Shown: piece after piece, positions 49,927 through 59,205 of the stretch
Position numbering within the stretch: position 1 is the first letter of the stretch
Layout of the letters: each line of letters starts with the position of its first letter
From: Paraburkholderia megapolitana
GTDB taxonomy: Bacteria > Pseudomonadota > Gammaproteobacteria > Burkholderiales > Burkholderiaceae
DNA length: 64,000 nt
Assembly: GCF_007556815.1 (NCBI RefSeq)
Contig: NZ_CP041745.1
Location: 1,465,001-1,529,000, forward strand
Direction of reading: 5' to 3'
The notes under the pieces: generated by a model
What the model saw: the letters and a program-made list of their open reading frames with translations, nothing else
Told to the model about the DNA's origin: nothing
Databases searched by the model: none
Program-made: the position numbers and the translations under genes

Positions 49927-51405
49927 ATGTCTTCGCGTTCTATGACGCGCCATGTTTTCGCGATCGGTTTGATATTTGCGCTGCTTACGCTGAGTGAGTC
50001 TGCGTCGTCGGTACCTGTAGCGATGGCCGCGGACCAGATCGCCTGTACGCGATGTATCAACATCCGTGTCGGGGTTCCGCGAGTAGTGCGCGGCCCGGCA
50101 GCAAATATGGCCGATAACCACTTCACGGAAATCGCACTGCCGAACAGACAGTTTCGCGGTTTCGACGCGCACAACGATACCCGTGCAATCGATGGTCGCG
50201 ATCCGGCCGATATGGGTGGTCCCGAACGCACTGTCATGGGGCCGGGCAAACCTTCAAGCTACGATTCGTGCGGGCGGTGGCTGGATCATGCGGAAATCGA
50301 TGGAGCAACGACGCTCGGCTTCGTGCATGCGGAAACTGCCTGTGACTATGCAATCGGGCAGACCCACATGTCGATGGCAGCGGCCGTCTCGAACGACGGC
50401 GGCCTGACATGGCACGACCTCGGACAGATCATCACCGGTACCGATGCTCCCACTGCACGCAAAAACACCGGTGAAGGTGATTGCACTGTTGCGAACGGTC
50501 AGGATGGATACCGCTACGCTTACTGCTTTCGCCCGAGAGATGGCGGACTAATCGTTGCGCGCTCGCCTGTCTCTATGCCGGGTCCGGGGCACTGGACGAA
50601 GTTTTTCCAGGGCGCATGGGATCAACCTGGGCTGGGCGGCGATGCGACGCGGCTGGCAGGTGGGTCGGGTGTCAGCGTGGCCTGGTGGACGACCGGGCAC
50701 GAGTTCGTGTTGACGGGGTGGGTAAAGGGCGGATTGGGGCTCTTCCTCACCATCGACCACACGACGCTTGTACCATTGTCCGAACCGTTGTTAGCCGTCG
50801 ATCCCGGACAGTGGGCACGACCCGCACCATCGGAGCTGATCTTTTATCCGGTGCTGCTCGACGCAGGCAATGGGAGCAATCAGTTGTCGAACAGGTGGAT
50901 GCTCGTCTACGCCTATATTCCACCGAATGCTGACGGAAACCAGAAATACCTTGTGTTTCGCGACGTGACTGTGTCGCCTGTCAGCGATGTGACGGAGCCT
51001 CATGTAGGTGTGCAACTCGCTCGCTGGTATGCACCGACGTTACATGATCGCTGGTCGACAACGGCGGCGGTTCCAGCTAAAGACAATGTCTACACACTCG
51101 ACACCACGTCCGGTTACCTGATGACGGCCGCACCAGGTGGGGTAGCGTCTGTGGAACTCGAAGATTGCGTTAGTCAACGTCCCGGTCATCCGGATCATCT
51201 GCTTGCAGAAAAAGGTTTTTGCGAGGCGCATGCCTATCAGCGGCTTCGTACAGCAGGTTGGGTCTACGCACAGTCCGCACCGAATACGATCCCGCTTTAT
51301 CGTTGCTATGACGCGCGTATGCAGTCGCACTTTGCATCCAATACTCCAGATTGCGAAAAGCTCGGTGCGGCTGAACGTCTGCTTGGTTATGCGTTGAAGC
51401 AGTGA
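49927..51405 (+). CDS. Secreted protein with sialidase-type propeller and DUF5648-like end
   Basis: 492 aa. Signal peptide about 1-35. An Asp-box, SNDGGLTW at 155-162, is typical of sialidase and other beta-propellers, and several DGG/GHW turns follow. The last 90 residues (from about 400) resemble the DUF5648 repeat, with LYRCYDARMQSHFASNTPDCE and LGYALKQ. Twelve or so cysteines suggest disulfides outside the cytoplasm. Enzymatic activity is unknown. GAGAGG 7 nt before ATG 49927 supports the start. No operon partner. Confidence 0.65.
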   Translation: MSSRSMTRHVFAIGLIFALLTLSESASSVPVAMAADQIACTRCINIRVGVPRVVRGPAANMADNHFTEIALPNRQFRGFDAHNDTRAIDGRDPADMGGPERTVMGPGKPSSYDSCGRWLDHAEIDGATTLGFVHAETACDYAIGQTHMSMAAAVSNDGGLTWHDLGQIITGTDAPTARKNTGEGDCTVANGQDGYRYAYCFRPRDGGLIVARSPVSMPGPGHWTKFFQGAWDQPGLGGDATRLAGGSGVSVAWWTTGHEFVLTGWVKGGLGLFLTIDHTTLVPLSEPLLAVDPGQWARPAPSELIFYPVLLDAGNGSNQLSNRWMLVYAYIPPNADGNQKYLVFRDVTVSPVSDVTEPHVGVQLARWYAPTLHDRWSTTAAVPAKDNVYTLDTTSGYLMTAAPGGVASVELEDCVSQRPGHPDHLLAEKGFCEAHAYQRLRTAGWVYAQSAPNTIPLYRCYDARMQSHFASNTPDCEKLGAAERLLGYALKQ

Positions 51406-51831
51406 GTGCACGGAAACTCAGTTGCTCTGTGTTTCTCGTCCTAGCCGTGGAGCATGAGATGGAAAATGCATAGGTTGCCTCAACACAGCAGGTAACTCGC
51501 GCGGCGTCTGCAGTCTTCACGAGAAAACGTTCAACCGATCCACGGTGCATCCCTGTAACGGGCGAGGCGATATAAATTGCAGAAGTGGTCCTAAAGGTCG
51601 CACTGCATTCGATCTACATATTTCGCCATGCGTACTATATGCATGCATATGAGGGTTCGTATTCGTGCATCAATTTTCGCTTCAGGGGCATTGCGAAAAT
51701 ACGTGTCAACCATCCTCAATGAAGCGAACGTTGTCGGCTCGAATGCTCTTGGAAGCCCACCACGCATCTGAGAAAAATCAGGCTAGATGTGCGTTAGCTA
51801 AAGTCCCCATCACACTCTGAGAGGATGTCAA
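51406..51831. other. 426-bp gene-free stretch
   Basis: Between the two secreted-protein genes. It holds an AT-rich part with the palindrome ATATGCATGCATAT (51636-51649 region) and presumably the promoter of the next gene. No coding frame or terminator is convincing. Confidence 0.5.
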
Positions 51832-52854
51832 ATGAACCCGAGTAAACAGTTGTTATCCATCCGGCATTTATGGCTGTTCGTCTCTGCATGGTTGCTCTTG
51901 CTGGTCTTTACGTCGTCGCACGCTGCCGGGCCTTTGGCGCCCACGCGTCAGCTCACCACCGTAGGCTCGCTAAGCGAGACGTCGCGCCCCGCTAACGTAC
52001 CGCTCGAATACGTCGTGACGCCGAACGGTTACTTCTCACCCGATTGCGTCCAGACCATTCATGCGGGCGAAAGCTTGCGCGCGGACGCGAGCATCCGTCA
52101 GAGCAACGGGACCATCCGCTCAGCGGCGAAATGCGGTCGTGCGCACTTCGACCGGCAGGGTCATAGCATCGCGCCGACAGCAGCCGGTTCGCTGTCATCG
52201 GCGGCTGCGTCGGGTCCGAAGCAACCGACGTACACGGGCTGGATCGAGAGCGTCAACTATCAGAACGGCAGCAATGTCGGTCGTCTGCAAGCCAGCTGGA
52301 CCGTACCGTCGACTCCGAACAATGTCGCGGGGCAGACAGTGTTTTTCTTTCCCGGGCTGGAGCAGACCCCGAACGTACAGTCGATCCTGCAACCGGTGCT
52401 TGGCTTTAACGGCTTTGGCGATAACGCCTGGACCATCGCGAGCTGGAACTGCTGCACGGCCGGCACAACGACCCATACCGATCCGGCCTCGGTTTCGCCG
52501 GGCGACCAGATCCTGGGCGACATGTATTCGCTGTGCGGGGTGGGTGTCTATGATTGCGGGTCCTGGTCCATCGTCACTCAGGACACGACCAACGGTCAGA
52601 GCGTGACCTTGAACACTGCGCCGCAGGGCGAGTTGCAATGGGTGTTCGGCGGGACACTGGAAGTGTATGGGGTGAGCAGTTGCGATCAGCTACCGCCTCA
52701 GGCAATGACGCAGTTCTCAGGCGTTACTGTCTGGGACACCAACGGCAATGTGTTGTCTCCGTCGTGGCAGGGCGGTTACGCGAGTTCGTCGATTTCGCCG
52801 CAGTGCAATTACAACCTTGCTGTGGATCCCAGCGATGTGTACCTGTACTACTGA
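51832..52854 (+). CDS. Secreted beta-sandwich protein (G1-peptidase-like)
   Basis: 340 aa. Signal peptide 1-32 (hydrophobic core AWLLLLVFTSS, end AHAA). From about 135 the chain has GWIESVNYQN, LQASWTVPS, FFFPGLEQ, ILQPVLGFN and IASWNCCTAG. This is a family of secreted lectin/G1-like beta-sandwich proteins seen in fungi and soil bacteria. I cannot identify the Gln/Glu dyad of true glutamic peptidases with confidence, so activity is unproven. Cysteines are plentiful, as fits an exported protein. Confidence 0.6.
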   Translation: MNPSKQLLSIRHLWLFVSAWLLLLVFTSSHAAGPLAPTRQLTTVGSLSETSRPANVPLEYVVTPNGYFSPDCVQTIHAGESLRADASIRQSNGTIRSAAKCGRAHFDRQGHSIAPTAAGSLSSAAASGPKQPTYTGWIESVNYQNGSNVGRLQASWTVPSTPNNVAGQTVFFFPGLEQTPNVQSILQPVLGFNGFGDNAWTIASWNCCTAGTTTHTDPASVSPGDQILGDMYSLCGVGVYDCGSWSIVTQDTTNGQSVTLNTAPQGELQWVFGGTLEVYGVSSCDQLPPQAMTQFSGVTVWDTNGNVLSPSWQGGYASSSISPQCNYNLAVDPSDVYLYY

Positions 52855-53016
52855 TGACGTAGGCGTGTACTGCTGACGTCACCGAGTTGTCCTGGGGCGC
52901 CGCCGCGATTGGCGTTCCGGGATTTTCCCTGCGTGCGTGAGAAGCTGTCGATTCGCCGTTGAGCCTTGTACGACCTGGCTCTACGGGATTGCTTGAAAGT
53001 ACTGAAAGGGTAATCC

Positions 53017-53107
53017 TGGCGGAGAGACGGGGATTCGAACCCCGGATAGGTTATTAACCTATACACGCTTTCCAGGCGTGCGACTTAAACCGCTCATCCA
53101 TCTCTCC
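53017..53107 (-). tRNA. tRNA-Ser (anticodon GGA)
   Basis: The acceptor GGAGAGA (5' end at 53107) pairs with TCTCTCC, and CCA is encoded at 53017-53019. The T-arm GGGGTTCGAATCCCC is intact. The anticodon loop CTGGAAA gives GGA, reading UCC/UCU. A long variable arm (TAGGTTAATAACCTA) marks a class II serine tRNA. Total 91 nt including CCA. The flanking DNA shows no integrase or attachment repeat. Confidence 0.96.
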
Positions 53108-53318
53108 GGTGGACGCGCATTATAGCAAACTCTGGATCGTGCGCCACCCCGGCGCCGACGGGGCGAAACTGCGCAAAGCGAAACCGCTGTAGGCCACACC
53201 CGTCGCCCACCTCCCCAATACGCGATTTGCATAGTCGAATTCATCGTTTGGGTGCGCACGGGTGGCTCGGTAGCATCGGATCTTCGAATCTATCCGGTCG
53301 CCCTGCGCCTGCTGAATC

Positions 53319-54821
53319 ATGTCCACTGTCACGCTTTTCCCATCCGCGCACGAAGTCGCAGCGCCCGACCCATCGCATCCGTCGCATCATGCCGTCATCC
53401 GCTCCGCACAGGACGTCTCGCGTCTCGTCAATGCGGGTGCGAAACCGGGTAGCCACGCGCGCATCGTCATCGCGATCGCACTCGGCGGCGTGTTCCTCGA
53501 CGCTTACGATCTGACGTCGCTTGCCTATGGCATCAAGGACATCGCGCGGCAGTTCGCGCTGAGTCCCGTGCAGGTCGGTTTCGTCGCATCGGCAATTACG
53601 TTCGGTGCGATTCTCGGCGCGGCGCTCGGCGGTTATCTGACGGACCGCATCGGACGATATCGCGTGTTTATGGCCGACATGCTGTTCTTCGTCATCGCAG
53701 CGATCGCGGCGGGCCTTGCGCCGAACGCCTGGGTGCTCGGCGGCGCGCGCTTTCTGATGGGCTTCGGTGTCGGCCTCGATCTGCCGGTCGCGATGGCGTT
53801 TCTCGCGGAATTCTCGCGTGTGTCGGGCAAGGGCAACAAGGCGGCCGCCGTCGCGGCATGGTGCCCCGCGTGGTACGCGGCCACGAGCGTCTGCTATCTG
53901 CTGATCCTCAGTCTGTACGCGATATTGCCGCCCGCGCATCTTGGCTGGCTGTGGCGACTGACGCTGGCGTTCGGCGCGGTACCGGCGCTGGTCATCATCG
54001 CGGTTCGCAGCCGCTATATCAGCGAGTCGCCGGTGTGGGCCGCGAATCAAGGCGACCTCGAGGGCGCGGCGCGCATCCTGAAGCGCACGTATGGCATCGA
54101 AACGGTGATCGAGCGCGACGCCGCACCCGTTCGCGCACCGCGTGCCGCAACCTGGCGCAACTACGTGGTGCTGTTAAACGCAACCTATCGTCGGCGTACT
54201 GTGCTGGCCGCGGTGATTGGTGCGGCCTCGTCGTTCGGCTATAACGCCGTGATCTTCGGCTTGCCGGTGATCATCGCGAGTTTTCTGCAGCAGGGACCAC
54301 TCACGACGATCGTCGCATCGCTTGCATTGAATCTGCTGTTTGCGTTTGTCGGCGGTCTGATTGGTGTGCGCACGGCCCACAGTGTCGGCGCGTGGAAGAT
54401 GACGTTGCTCGGCGTCGCATTGCAGTTCGTCGCGTTGATCGGGCTTGCGTCGATCGGCAAGCCGGCCGCGCCGATGTACATCGGCTTAGCCATTCTTCTG
54501 CTCGGCGCGTATCTGTTCGGGCAAGGCTTCGGTCCCGGCTCGCATTCGATGACCTACGCGTCGCTCAGCTATCCGACCTCGCTGCGCGGTATCGGCGTCG
54601 GCTTCAACCAGGCGCTCGTGCGCACCGCATCGACGGCGTCGCTGTTTCTGTTTCCGGTGCTGGCCGCGGCGCTGGGTACGAAGGTTTTCTGGGTCATCGC
54701 ACTGGCTCCGTTGACTTCGCTGCTGACGTTGCTCGCCATTCGCTGGGAGCCGTCCGGTTACGACGTCGATGGCGAGGACTATGCCGACGTTGCCGACGTC
54801 GTCGCGCAGAAAGCGGCCTAG
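53319..54821 (+). CDS. MFS transporter (sugar-porter/aromatic-acid type)
   Basis: 500 aa, 12 predicted helices. The A motif GGYLTDRIGRYRVF after helix 2 and DLTSLAYGIKDIARQF at helix 1 are present. The family moves organic acids or sugars with protons; the Asp in helix 1 (LDAYDL) is typical of metabolite:H+ symporters. The long 45-residue cytoplasmic head and tail are unusual but harmless. Substrate unknown. Single gene. Confidence 0.88.
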   Translation: MSTVTLFPSAHEVAAPDPSHPSHHAVIRSAQDVSRLVNAGAKPGSHARIVIAIALGGVFLDAYDLTSLAYGIKDIARQFALSPVQVGFVASAITFGAILGAALGGYLTDRIGRYRVFMADMLFFVIAAIAAGLAPNAWVLGGARFLMGFGVGLDLPVAMAFLAEFSRVSGKGNKAAAVAAWCPAWYAATSVCYLLILSLYAILPPAHLGWLWRLTLAFGAVPALVIIAVRSRYISESPVWAANQGDLEGAARILKRTYGIETVIERDAAPVRAPRAATWRNYVVLLNATYRRRTVLAAVIGAASSFGYNAVIFGLPVIIASFLQQGPLTTIVASLALNLLFAFVGGLIGVRTAHSVGAWKMTLLGVALQFVALIGLASIGKPAAPMYIGLAILLLGAYLFGQGFGPGSHSMTYASLSYPTSLRGIGVGFNQALVRTASTASLFLFPVLAAALGTKVFWVIALAPLTSLLTLLAIRWEPSGYDVDGEDYADVADVVAQKAA

Positions 54822-54829
54822 CGCAATCG

Positions 54830-55753
54830 TTAGCGCGTAGCCGTTGCGATCACCCCAACGCTCGCGCACACGACGCACACCATGCCGACGAGTTGCAACA
54901 CGCTCATCGGTTGCCGCAGCACGACGAACCCCGCAAGCGCGCCGATTGCCGGTTCGACGCTCATCAGGATGCCGAACGCCGCGGCCGGCATCTGCCGCAA
55001 CGCGACCATTTCGAGCGCGTAGGGCAGTAGCGGAACGAGCAGGGCAAGGCCGGCCGTCGCGGCGAGTTGCATCGGTGGAATGTGGCCGCCGCTGTCGATC
55101 AACCCGAACGGTGTCGCGACCAGCGCGGCCGCGATCAGTGAAATCGATAGCCCCTCAAGGCCTTCGAACGCAGCACCGGTTTTTTTCATCAGCACGATGT
55201 AGCTGCCCCAGCCGAGCGCGGCACCTGCTGCCAGCAGTACGCCAAGCGACTGCGCCACCGATCCGCCGATCCACCCCGTACCGCTGCGCGCGAGCAGCAG
55301 CACACCGGCGATCGCGAGCAACGGCCAGACCAGCGCGCGCCAGCGACGCACGCCTACGGTCGCGACCGTCAGCGGACCGAGAAAATCAATCGCGACAGAA
55401 AGCCCCAACGGAATGCGTTCGATCGAGGCAAAGAAGCACAACGTCATGCCCGCCATCGCGATACCGAGCGCGAGCGCGGCTAACCAGTGTGCGCTCGCGT
55501 AGCCGCGCAGCTTCGGCCGTACCAGCACGGCGAGCACGATAGCGGCCCAGCAAAGCCGTAGCCACGTCGTGCTGAGCGAGCCGAACGCGGTCATCGTGGG
55601 GGCCGACAGTGCCGCGCCGAACTGCACGCTCGACATCGACAGCATGGCGAGCAGGGCCGCCATGCCAAGCGCGCGGCGCGACCTCGTGGGCGGTGCTGGG
55701 AGTGCGAATGTCGGGTGCGAGGAAGGCGGCGAACCTAGCGTGTCTTCAACCAT
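54830..55753 (-). CDS. EamA-family (RhtA-like) exporter
   Basis: 307 aa, ten helices in two EamA repeats. GVRRWRALVWPLLAIAGVLLL and VEPAIGALAGFVVLRQ are the motifs of RhtA-type threonine/homoserine exporters. Start at ATG 55753 after AAAGG; the frame upstream is not conserved. It is divergent from a LysR gene, which probably controls it. Substrate not certain. Confidence 0.88.
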   Translation of the reverse strand: MVEDTLGSPPSSHPTFALPAPPTRSRRALGMAALLAMLSMSSVQFGAALSAPTMTAFGSLSTTWLRLCWAAIVLAVLVRPKLRGYASAHWLAALALGIAMAGMTLCFFASIERIPLGLSVAIDFLGPLTVATVGVRRWRALVWPLLAIAGVLLLARSGTGWIGGSVAQSLGVLLAAGAALGWGSYIVLMKKTGAAFEGLEGLSISLIAAALVATPFGLIDSGGHIPPMQLAATAGLALLVPLLPYALEMVALRQMPAAAFGILMSVEPAIGALAGFVVLRQPMSVLQLVGMVCVVCASVGVIATATR

Positions 55754-55875
55754 GACGGAACCTTTGATGAACCTGCAACGAAGCTGCGGCGCGCCCGCAA
55801 TAAAGCGCATTCGCCCCATCATATCGGCGCCGACCTGATTAAGATAAGCTGATATTCCTTATAGTCGTATCAGGG

Positions 55876-56790
55876 ATGCTGATAATGCGAGACCTTGATA
55901 GCGCGCTCCTGCGCGCATTCGTGACAGTGGCGGAGACGGGAGCAGTCAGCGCCGCGGCGGCGCGTCTCGCGCGGACCCAGGCGGCAGTCAGCATGCAGTT
56001 GCGCAGGCTGGAGGACGAAGTGGGTCAGCGGCTGCTCGATCGTTCGCCGCGCGGCGTGCGACTGACGGAAGCGGGACATCTGCTGTTGCCGTACGCCCAT
56101 ACGATCCTCGGCGCTTCTGCCGATGCCCGTCGCGCGTTGAGCGCGGGGCAGGTGTCGGGCACGGTGCGTCTCGGGATGCTCGAGGACATCGCGGTCGGTC
56201 GTCTGCCGCGCGCGCTGCGGCGTTTTTCGGTTGCATATCCGCAGGTCGCGCTGGAAATCGTCGTCGATACGAGCAGCGTGTTGTCGACGCGGCTCGCCGA
56301 AGGCGCGCTCGATGTGATCGTCGCCGATCCGGCGCTCGTCGATGCGGTGCCGCTCGTTAGCTGGACCCAGCCGCTTTTCTGGGTCGGTGCGCGCGGCTTC
56401 GATGCGTTCGCCGAAGACGAGCTGCCGGTCGTCGCATTCGGCGGCGGGTGTCTGTGGCAGCAGAGCGTGTTGACCGCGCTGCGCCGTGCGGGTGTCGCGT
56501 GGCGCATCGTCTGCACGAGCACGAGTCTGCCGGCGGTGCAGTCGGCAGTGGAGGCTGGGCTGGGCGTGTCCGTGCTGCTCGACGGCAACATCCGGCATGA
56601 GTCGATGCGGGTGCTGGGGCGTGGCGATCGCCTGCCCGAGCCGCCCAGCGCCGACTTCGCACTGTTCATGCGCGAGACGCCCGGCGCGCAGGCGGCGGCA
56701 GTGCAAACGCTGTACGACTTCCTGTGCGAAGAGTTGAACATCGGTGCAGCTGGCGGCGCCGCGCTGGAGCACGACGCTGCGTCGCACTGA
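55876..56790 (+). CDS. LysR-family regulator, divergent from the EamA exporter
   Basis: 304 aa. The HTH in residues 4-64 (LLRAFVTVAETGAVSAAAARLARTQAAVS) resembles the LrhA/PecT branch, which often shows the ARTQ-AVS-MQ helix. The effector domain follows from 95. It is 122 bp from the divergent exporter and is its likely regulator. ATG 55876 or 55885 could both start it; the first is used. Confidence 0.9.
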   Translation: MLIMRDLDSALLRAFVTVAETGAVSAAAARLARTQAAVSMQLRRLEDEVGQRLLDRSPRGVRLTEAGHLLLPYAHTILGASADARRALSAGQVSGTVRLGMLEDIAVGRLPRALRRFSVAYPQVALEIVVDTSSVLSTRLAEGALDVIVADPALVDAVPLVSWTQPLFWVGARGFDAFAEDELPVVAFGGGCLWQQSVLTALRRAGVAWRIVCTSTSLPAVQSAVEAGLGVSVLLDGNIRHESMRVLGRGDRLPEPPSADFALFMRETPGAQAAAVQTLYDFLCEELNIGAAGGAALEHDAASH

Positions 56791-56813
56791 TCGAGTTGTG
56801 TCCGATACCCACA

Positions 56814-56975
56814 TCAACGTCGGATAACCCCCATCAACAAGGTCACGAAGAAGATCACGACAAAGATGAAGAACAGGACTTTGGCGATTTCCGCGGCACC
56901 GGCCGCGATGCCGCCGAAGCCGAATACCGCGGCGATGATGGCGATGACGAAGAAGATTGCAGCGTATCGAAGCAT
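56814..56975 (-). CDS. DUF1328 (UPF0391) membrane peptide
   Basis: 53 aa: [20 protein letters not shown], then [17 protein letters not shown], then a second helix ending MGVIRR. This is the UPF0391/DUF1328 family (YtjA of E. coli), a two-helix inner-membrane peptide often induced by stress. GAGGTCTC is 1-8 nt before the ATG. It is convergent with the LysR gene, 23 bp away. Function unknown. Confidence 0.9.
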   Translation of the reverse strand: MLRYAAIFFVIAIIAAVFGFGGIAAGAAEIAKVLFFIFVVIFFVTLLMGVIRR

Positions 56976-57304
56976 GAGACCTCCCGCCGATGGCTGGCTG
57001 GAATAGTTTTAGGGTTGGCGGCCGGCATCGGGTGTGGTTCGCCGGACCGCGACATGCCTCAGCAATTGCTGTACCCAGCCGTGTCGAACGCTGCGATTTG
57101 CCGTTCGTGGTGTGTGCGGGCAAGCTCGCGGTTCGAGTGCGCTGCATGAACGGAGCGACTCGAACCGCCTGAGTGACATCGCGATATGACACGCGAAGAA
57201 TGAAAAACTACCTGTCCTCGACAAACAGGATGCAGAAGATACCCGTCAGTGCCCGCGTTGCCGGTTTGCGGGCGCGCTACGACGGAGCGGCATCGTGCGC
57301 TCGT
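56976..57304. other. 329-bp gene-free stretch
   Basis: Upstream of DUF1328 and downstream of argO. Frames here overlap argO on the other strand or lack ribosome sites. It must contain the DUF1328 promoter; nothing else is recognisable. Confidence 0.5.
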
Positions 57305-57949
57305 CTAGCGCAACTGCGTAACAGCAATCAACAGAACCATGCTGCCAATCGCACCGTCGAGCACACGCCACGCACCCGCCCGTCGAAACAGCGGTGCAAG
57401 TGCGCGCGCACCATAACCGACACCGACGAACCACACCGCACTGACGACCATCGCGCCGAGCGCAAACGCCGTGCGTGCCTCGATCGGCTCACGCGCGCCG
57501 GCGGTACCGATCAGGAGAAACGTATCGAGGTACACGTGCGGATTGAGCCACGTAAGCGCGAGCGTCGTCAGAACGATCGACCAGGCGCGCTGGGTTTGCT
57601 GGCGCGTCGTAGTCGGAGTCATAGTCGTAGCGTTTGCCGCGTTCGCATCGAGCCCAACGTGTCCCGGCCGCCATGCGCGGCGCAAAGCGCTAATACCAAA
57701 CCACGCAAGATAGGCAAGCCCCGCGTACAGCATGGCATGCACGAGCGTCGGATAGCGCTCGACAAGCGCCGACGCCCCACCGACGCCAGCCGCGATCAAC
57801 GCGAAATCCGACAGCATGCACACAACGATGATCTTGCCGATGTGCGAACGCATGATGCCCTGTCTGAGCACGAACGCGTTCTGCGCACCGATCGTCACGA
57901 TCAACGACGCGCACAACGCCGCGCCATGAGAGAAAGCCAGCCAGGACAT
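57305..57949 (-). CDS. argO: LysE/ArgO basic amino acid exporter
   Basis: 214 aa, six helices. GAQNAFVLRQGI at about 21-32 is the ArgO/LysE hallmark, and LTWLNPHVYLDTFLLIG is the second conserved block. It exports arginine (and lysine or canavanine) to prevent toxic build-up. Start at ATG 57949 with a short leader. Divergent from argP, 98 bp away, the conserved regulator/target pair. Confidence 0.93.
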   Translation of the reverse strand: MSWLAFSHGAALCASLIVTIGAQNAFVLRQGIMRSHIGKIIVVCMLSDFALIAAGVGGASALVERYPTLVHAMLYAGLAYLAWFGISALRRAWRPGHVGLDANAANATTMTPTTTRQQTQRAWSIVLTTLALTWLNPHVYLDTFLLIGTAGAREPIEARTAFALGAMVVSAVWFVGVGYGARALAPLFRRAGAWRVLDGAIGSMVLLIAVTQLR

Positions 57950-58047
57950 AGTCGATCCAGTAGACGGAAGGTGGGGAGACGCGCTAGTCTGTCGCATCGA
58001 CGGGAGTAACAAAAGCTAATTTCTCTAACACAGATTAAGGAACGCTA

Positions 58048-58941
58048 ATGCTCGACTACGCACTGCTCGACGCACTGGCCGCGGTGGTGCGTCATGGTTC
58101 GTTCGATCGCGCGGCGAAGGCGTTGAATGTCACGCCCTCGGCGGTGTCGCAGCGGGTGAAGCTGCTCGAGGAACGCGTGGGCAGTGTGCTGGTGAAGCGT
58201 GGGCAACCGTGCGTCGCGACGGCTTCGGGCGCGCTGCTGTGCCGGCATACCGAACGCGTGCAGTTGCTCGAAGCCGACCTGGGCGGCCGGATGCCCGCGC
58301 TACCCGGCGCACAGGCAGGCGCCTGGCCGACCTTGCGCATCGGTGTCAACGACGACAGTGTCGGCACATGGTTTCTCGACGCGGTGGCCGATTTCTGCAT
58401 CGAGCGATCGGTTCTGCTCGATCTCGTCATCGACGATCAGGACCACACCGCGCAACATATCCGCGATGGCAGCGTGCAGGGCGCGGTGACGACCCAGGCG
58501 GAGCCGGTGCAGGGCTGCCGCTCGGTGCGGCTTGGCAGGATGCGCTACCACGCGGTCTGTTCGCCGGCGTTTCATGCGCGCTACTTTGCGGAGGGCGTGG
58601 GTCGCGACGCGTTGCGCAGCGCGCCGAGCGTCGAGTTCAATCCGAAGGATCAGTTGCAGAAGCGTTTTATCCGGCGCATCACGCGGGCAGATATCGATCC
58701 GCCGATGCACTGGATTCCGAACGTCGCAGGTTTTCTGCGCGCGTGTGTGATCGGGCTTGCGTGGGGTATGTGTCCCGAGCGGATGATCGCGCCTTATCTG
58801 GCGAGCGGCGAACTCGTCGAGATCGCACCCGGCAGGCATGTCGACATCGATCTGTACTGGCAGAGCTGGCGGCTGTCGATCGAGTGGCTCGATGACTTCG
58901 GCGCGATGCTGCGCAAACAGGCTGTGGATTATCTGGATTAG
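58048..58941 (+). CDS. argP: ArgP (LysG), LysR-type activator of argO
   Basis: 297 aa. MLDYALLDALAAVVRHGSFDRAAKALNVTPSAVSQRVK is the ArgP N-terminus. The effector domain with GVNDDSVGTWFL and GLAWGMCPE is typical. ArgP senses arginine and lysine and drives argO. The argO gene is divergent and adjacent. Confidence 0.94.
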   Translation: MLDYALLDALAAVVRHGSFDRAAKALNVTPSAVSQRVKLLEERVGSVLVKRGQPCVATASGALLCRHTERVQLLEADLGGRMPALPGAQAGAWPTLRIGVNDDSVGTWFLDAVADFCIERSVLLDLVIDDQDHTAQHIRDGSVQGAVTTQAEPVQGCRSVRLGRMRYHAVCSPAFHARYFAEGVGRDALRSAPSVEFNPKDQLQKRFIRRITRADIDPPMHWIPNVAGFLRACVIGLAWGMCPERMIAPYLASGELVEIAPGRHVDIDLYWQSWRLSIEWLDDFGAMLRKQAVDYLD

Positions 58942-58948
58942 TGGTGGG

Positions 58949-59179
58949 CTACAACAACAACTTGGCCTTGTTGACTCCGCGGAACTGCCCGCGTAACACT
59001 TTCGATAGTTCCGGTTGAGTCATGCCGAGTATTTTGGTCGCTTCCTGTCGAGTCCAACTTCGCTCTTTGATGAGCTCGCCGATCTTCGTGACAAGCTGCG
59101 CTTTCACCCACATTTGTTCGGCATCAGGAATGCCAAGGTCGGCATAGATGTTGCCGCTGCCTTTTTCAATCTCGATCAT
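58949..59179 (-). CDS. Truncated HTH (HTH_37/XRE) protein, orphan antitoxin-like
   Basis: 76 aa. Residues 30-75 form an HTH of the HTH_37 type (EATKILGMTQPELSKVLRGQFRG) seen in HigA-like antitoxins. Family members usually continue about 15-20 residues after FRG; here the frame stops at NKAKLLL. GGAG 7 nt before ATG 59179 favours it over ATG 59185. No toxin gene lies next to it. It may be a remnant, or a regulator on its own. Confidence 0.75.
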   Translation of the reverse strand: MIEIEKGSGNIYADLGIPDAEQMWVKAQLVTKIGELIKERSWTRQEATKILGMTQPELSKVLRGQFRGVNKAKLLL

Positions 59180-59205
59180 TTCCATTCTCCTTTCGCTGCG
59201 ACAGC

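Noticed and set aside
53017..53107. tRNA-Ser as an attachment site for an integrated island
   Set aside because: No integrase and no second copy of the tRNA 3' end seen in the window.
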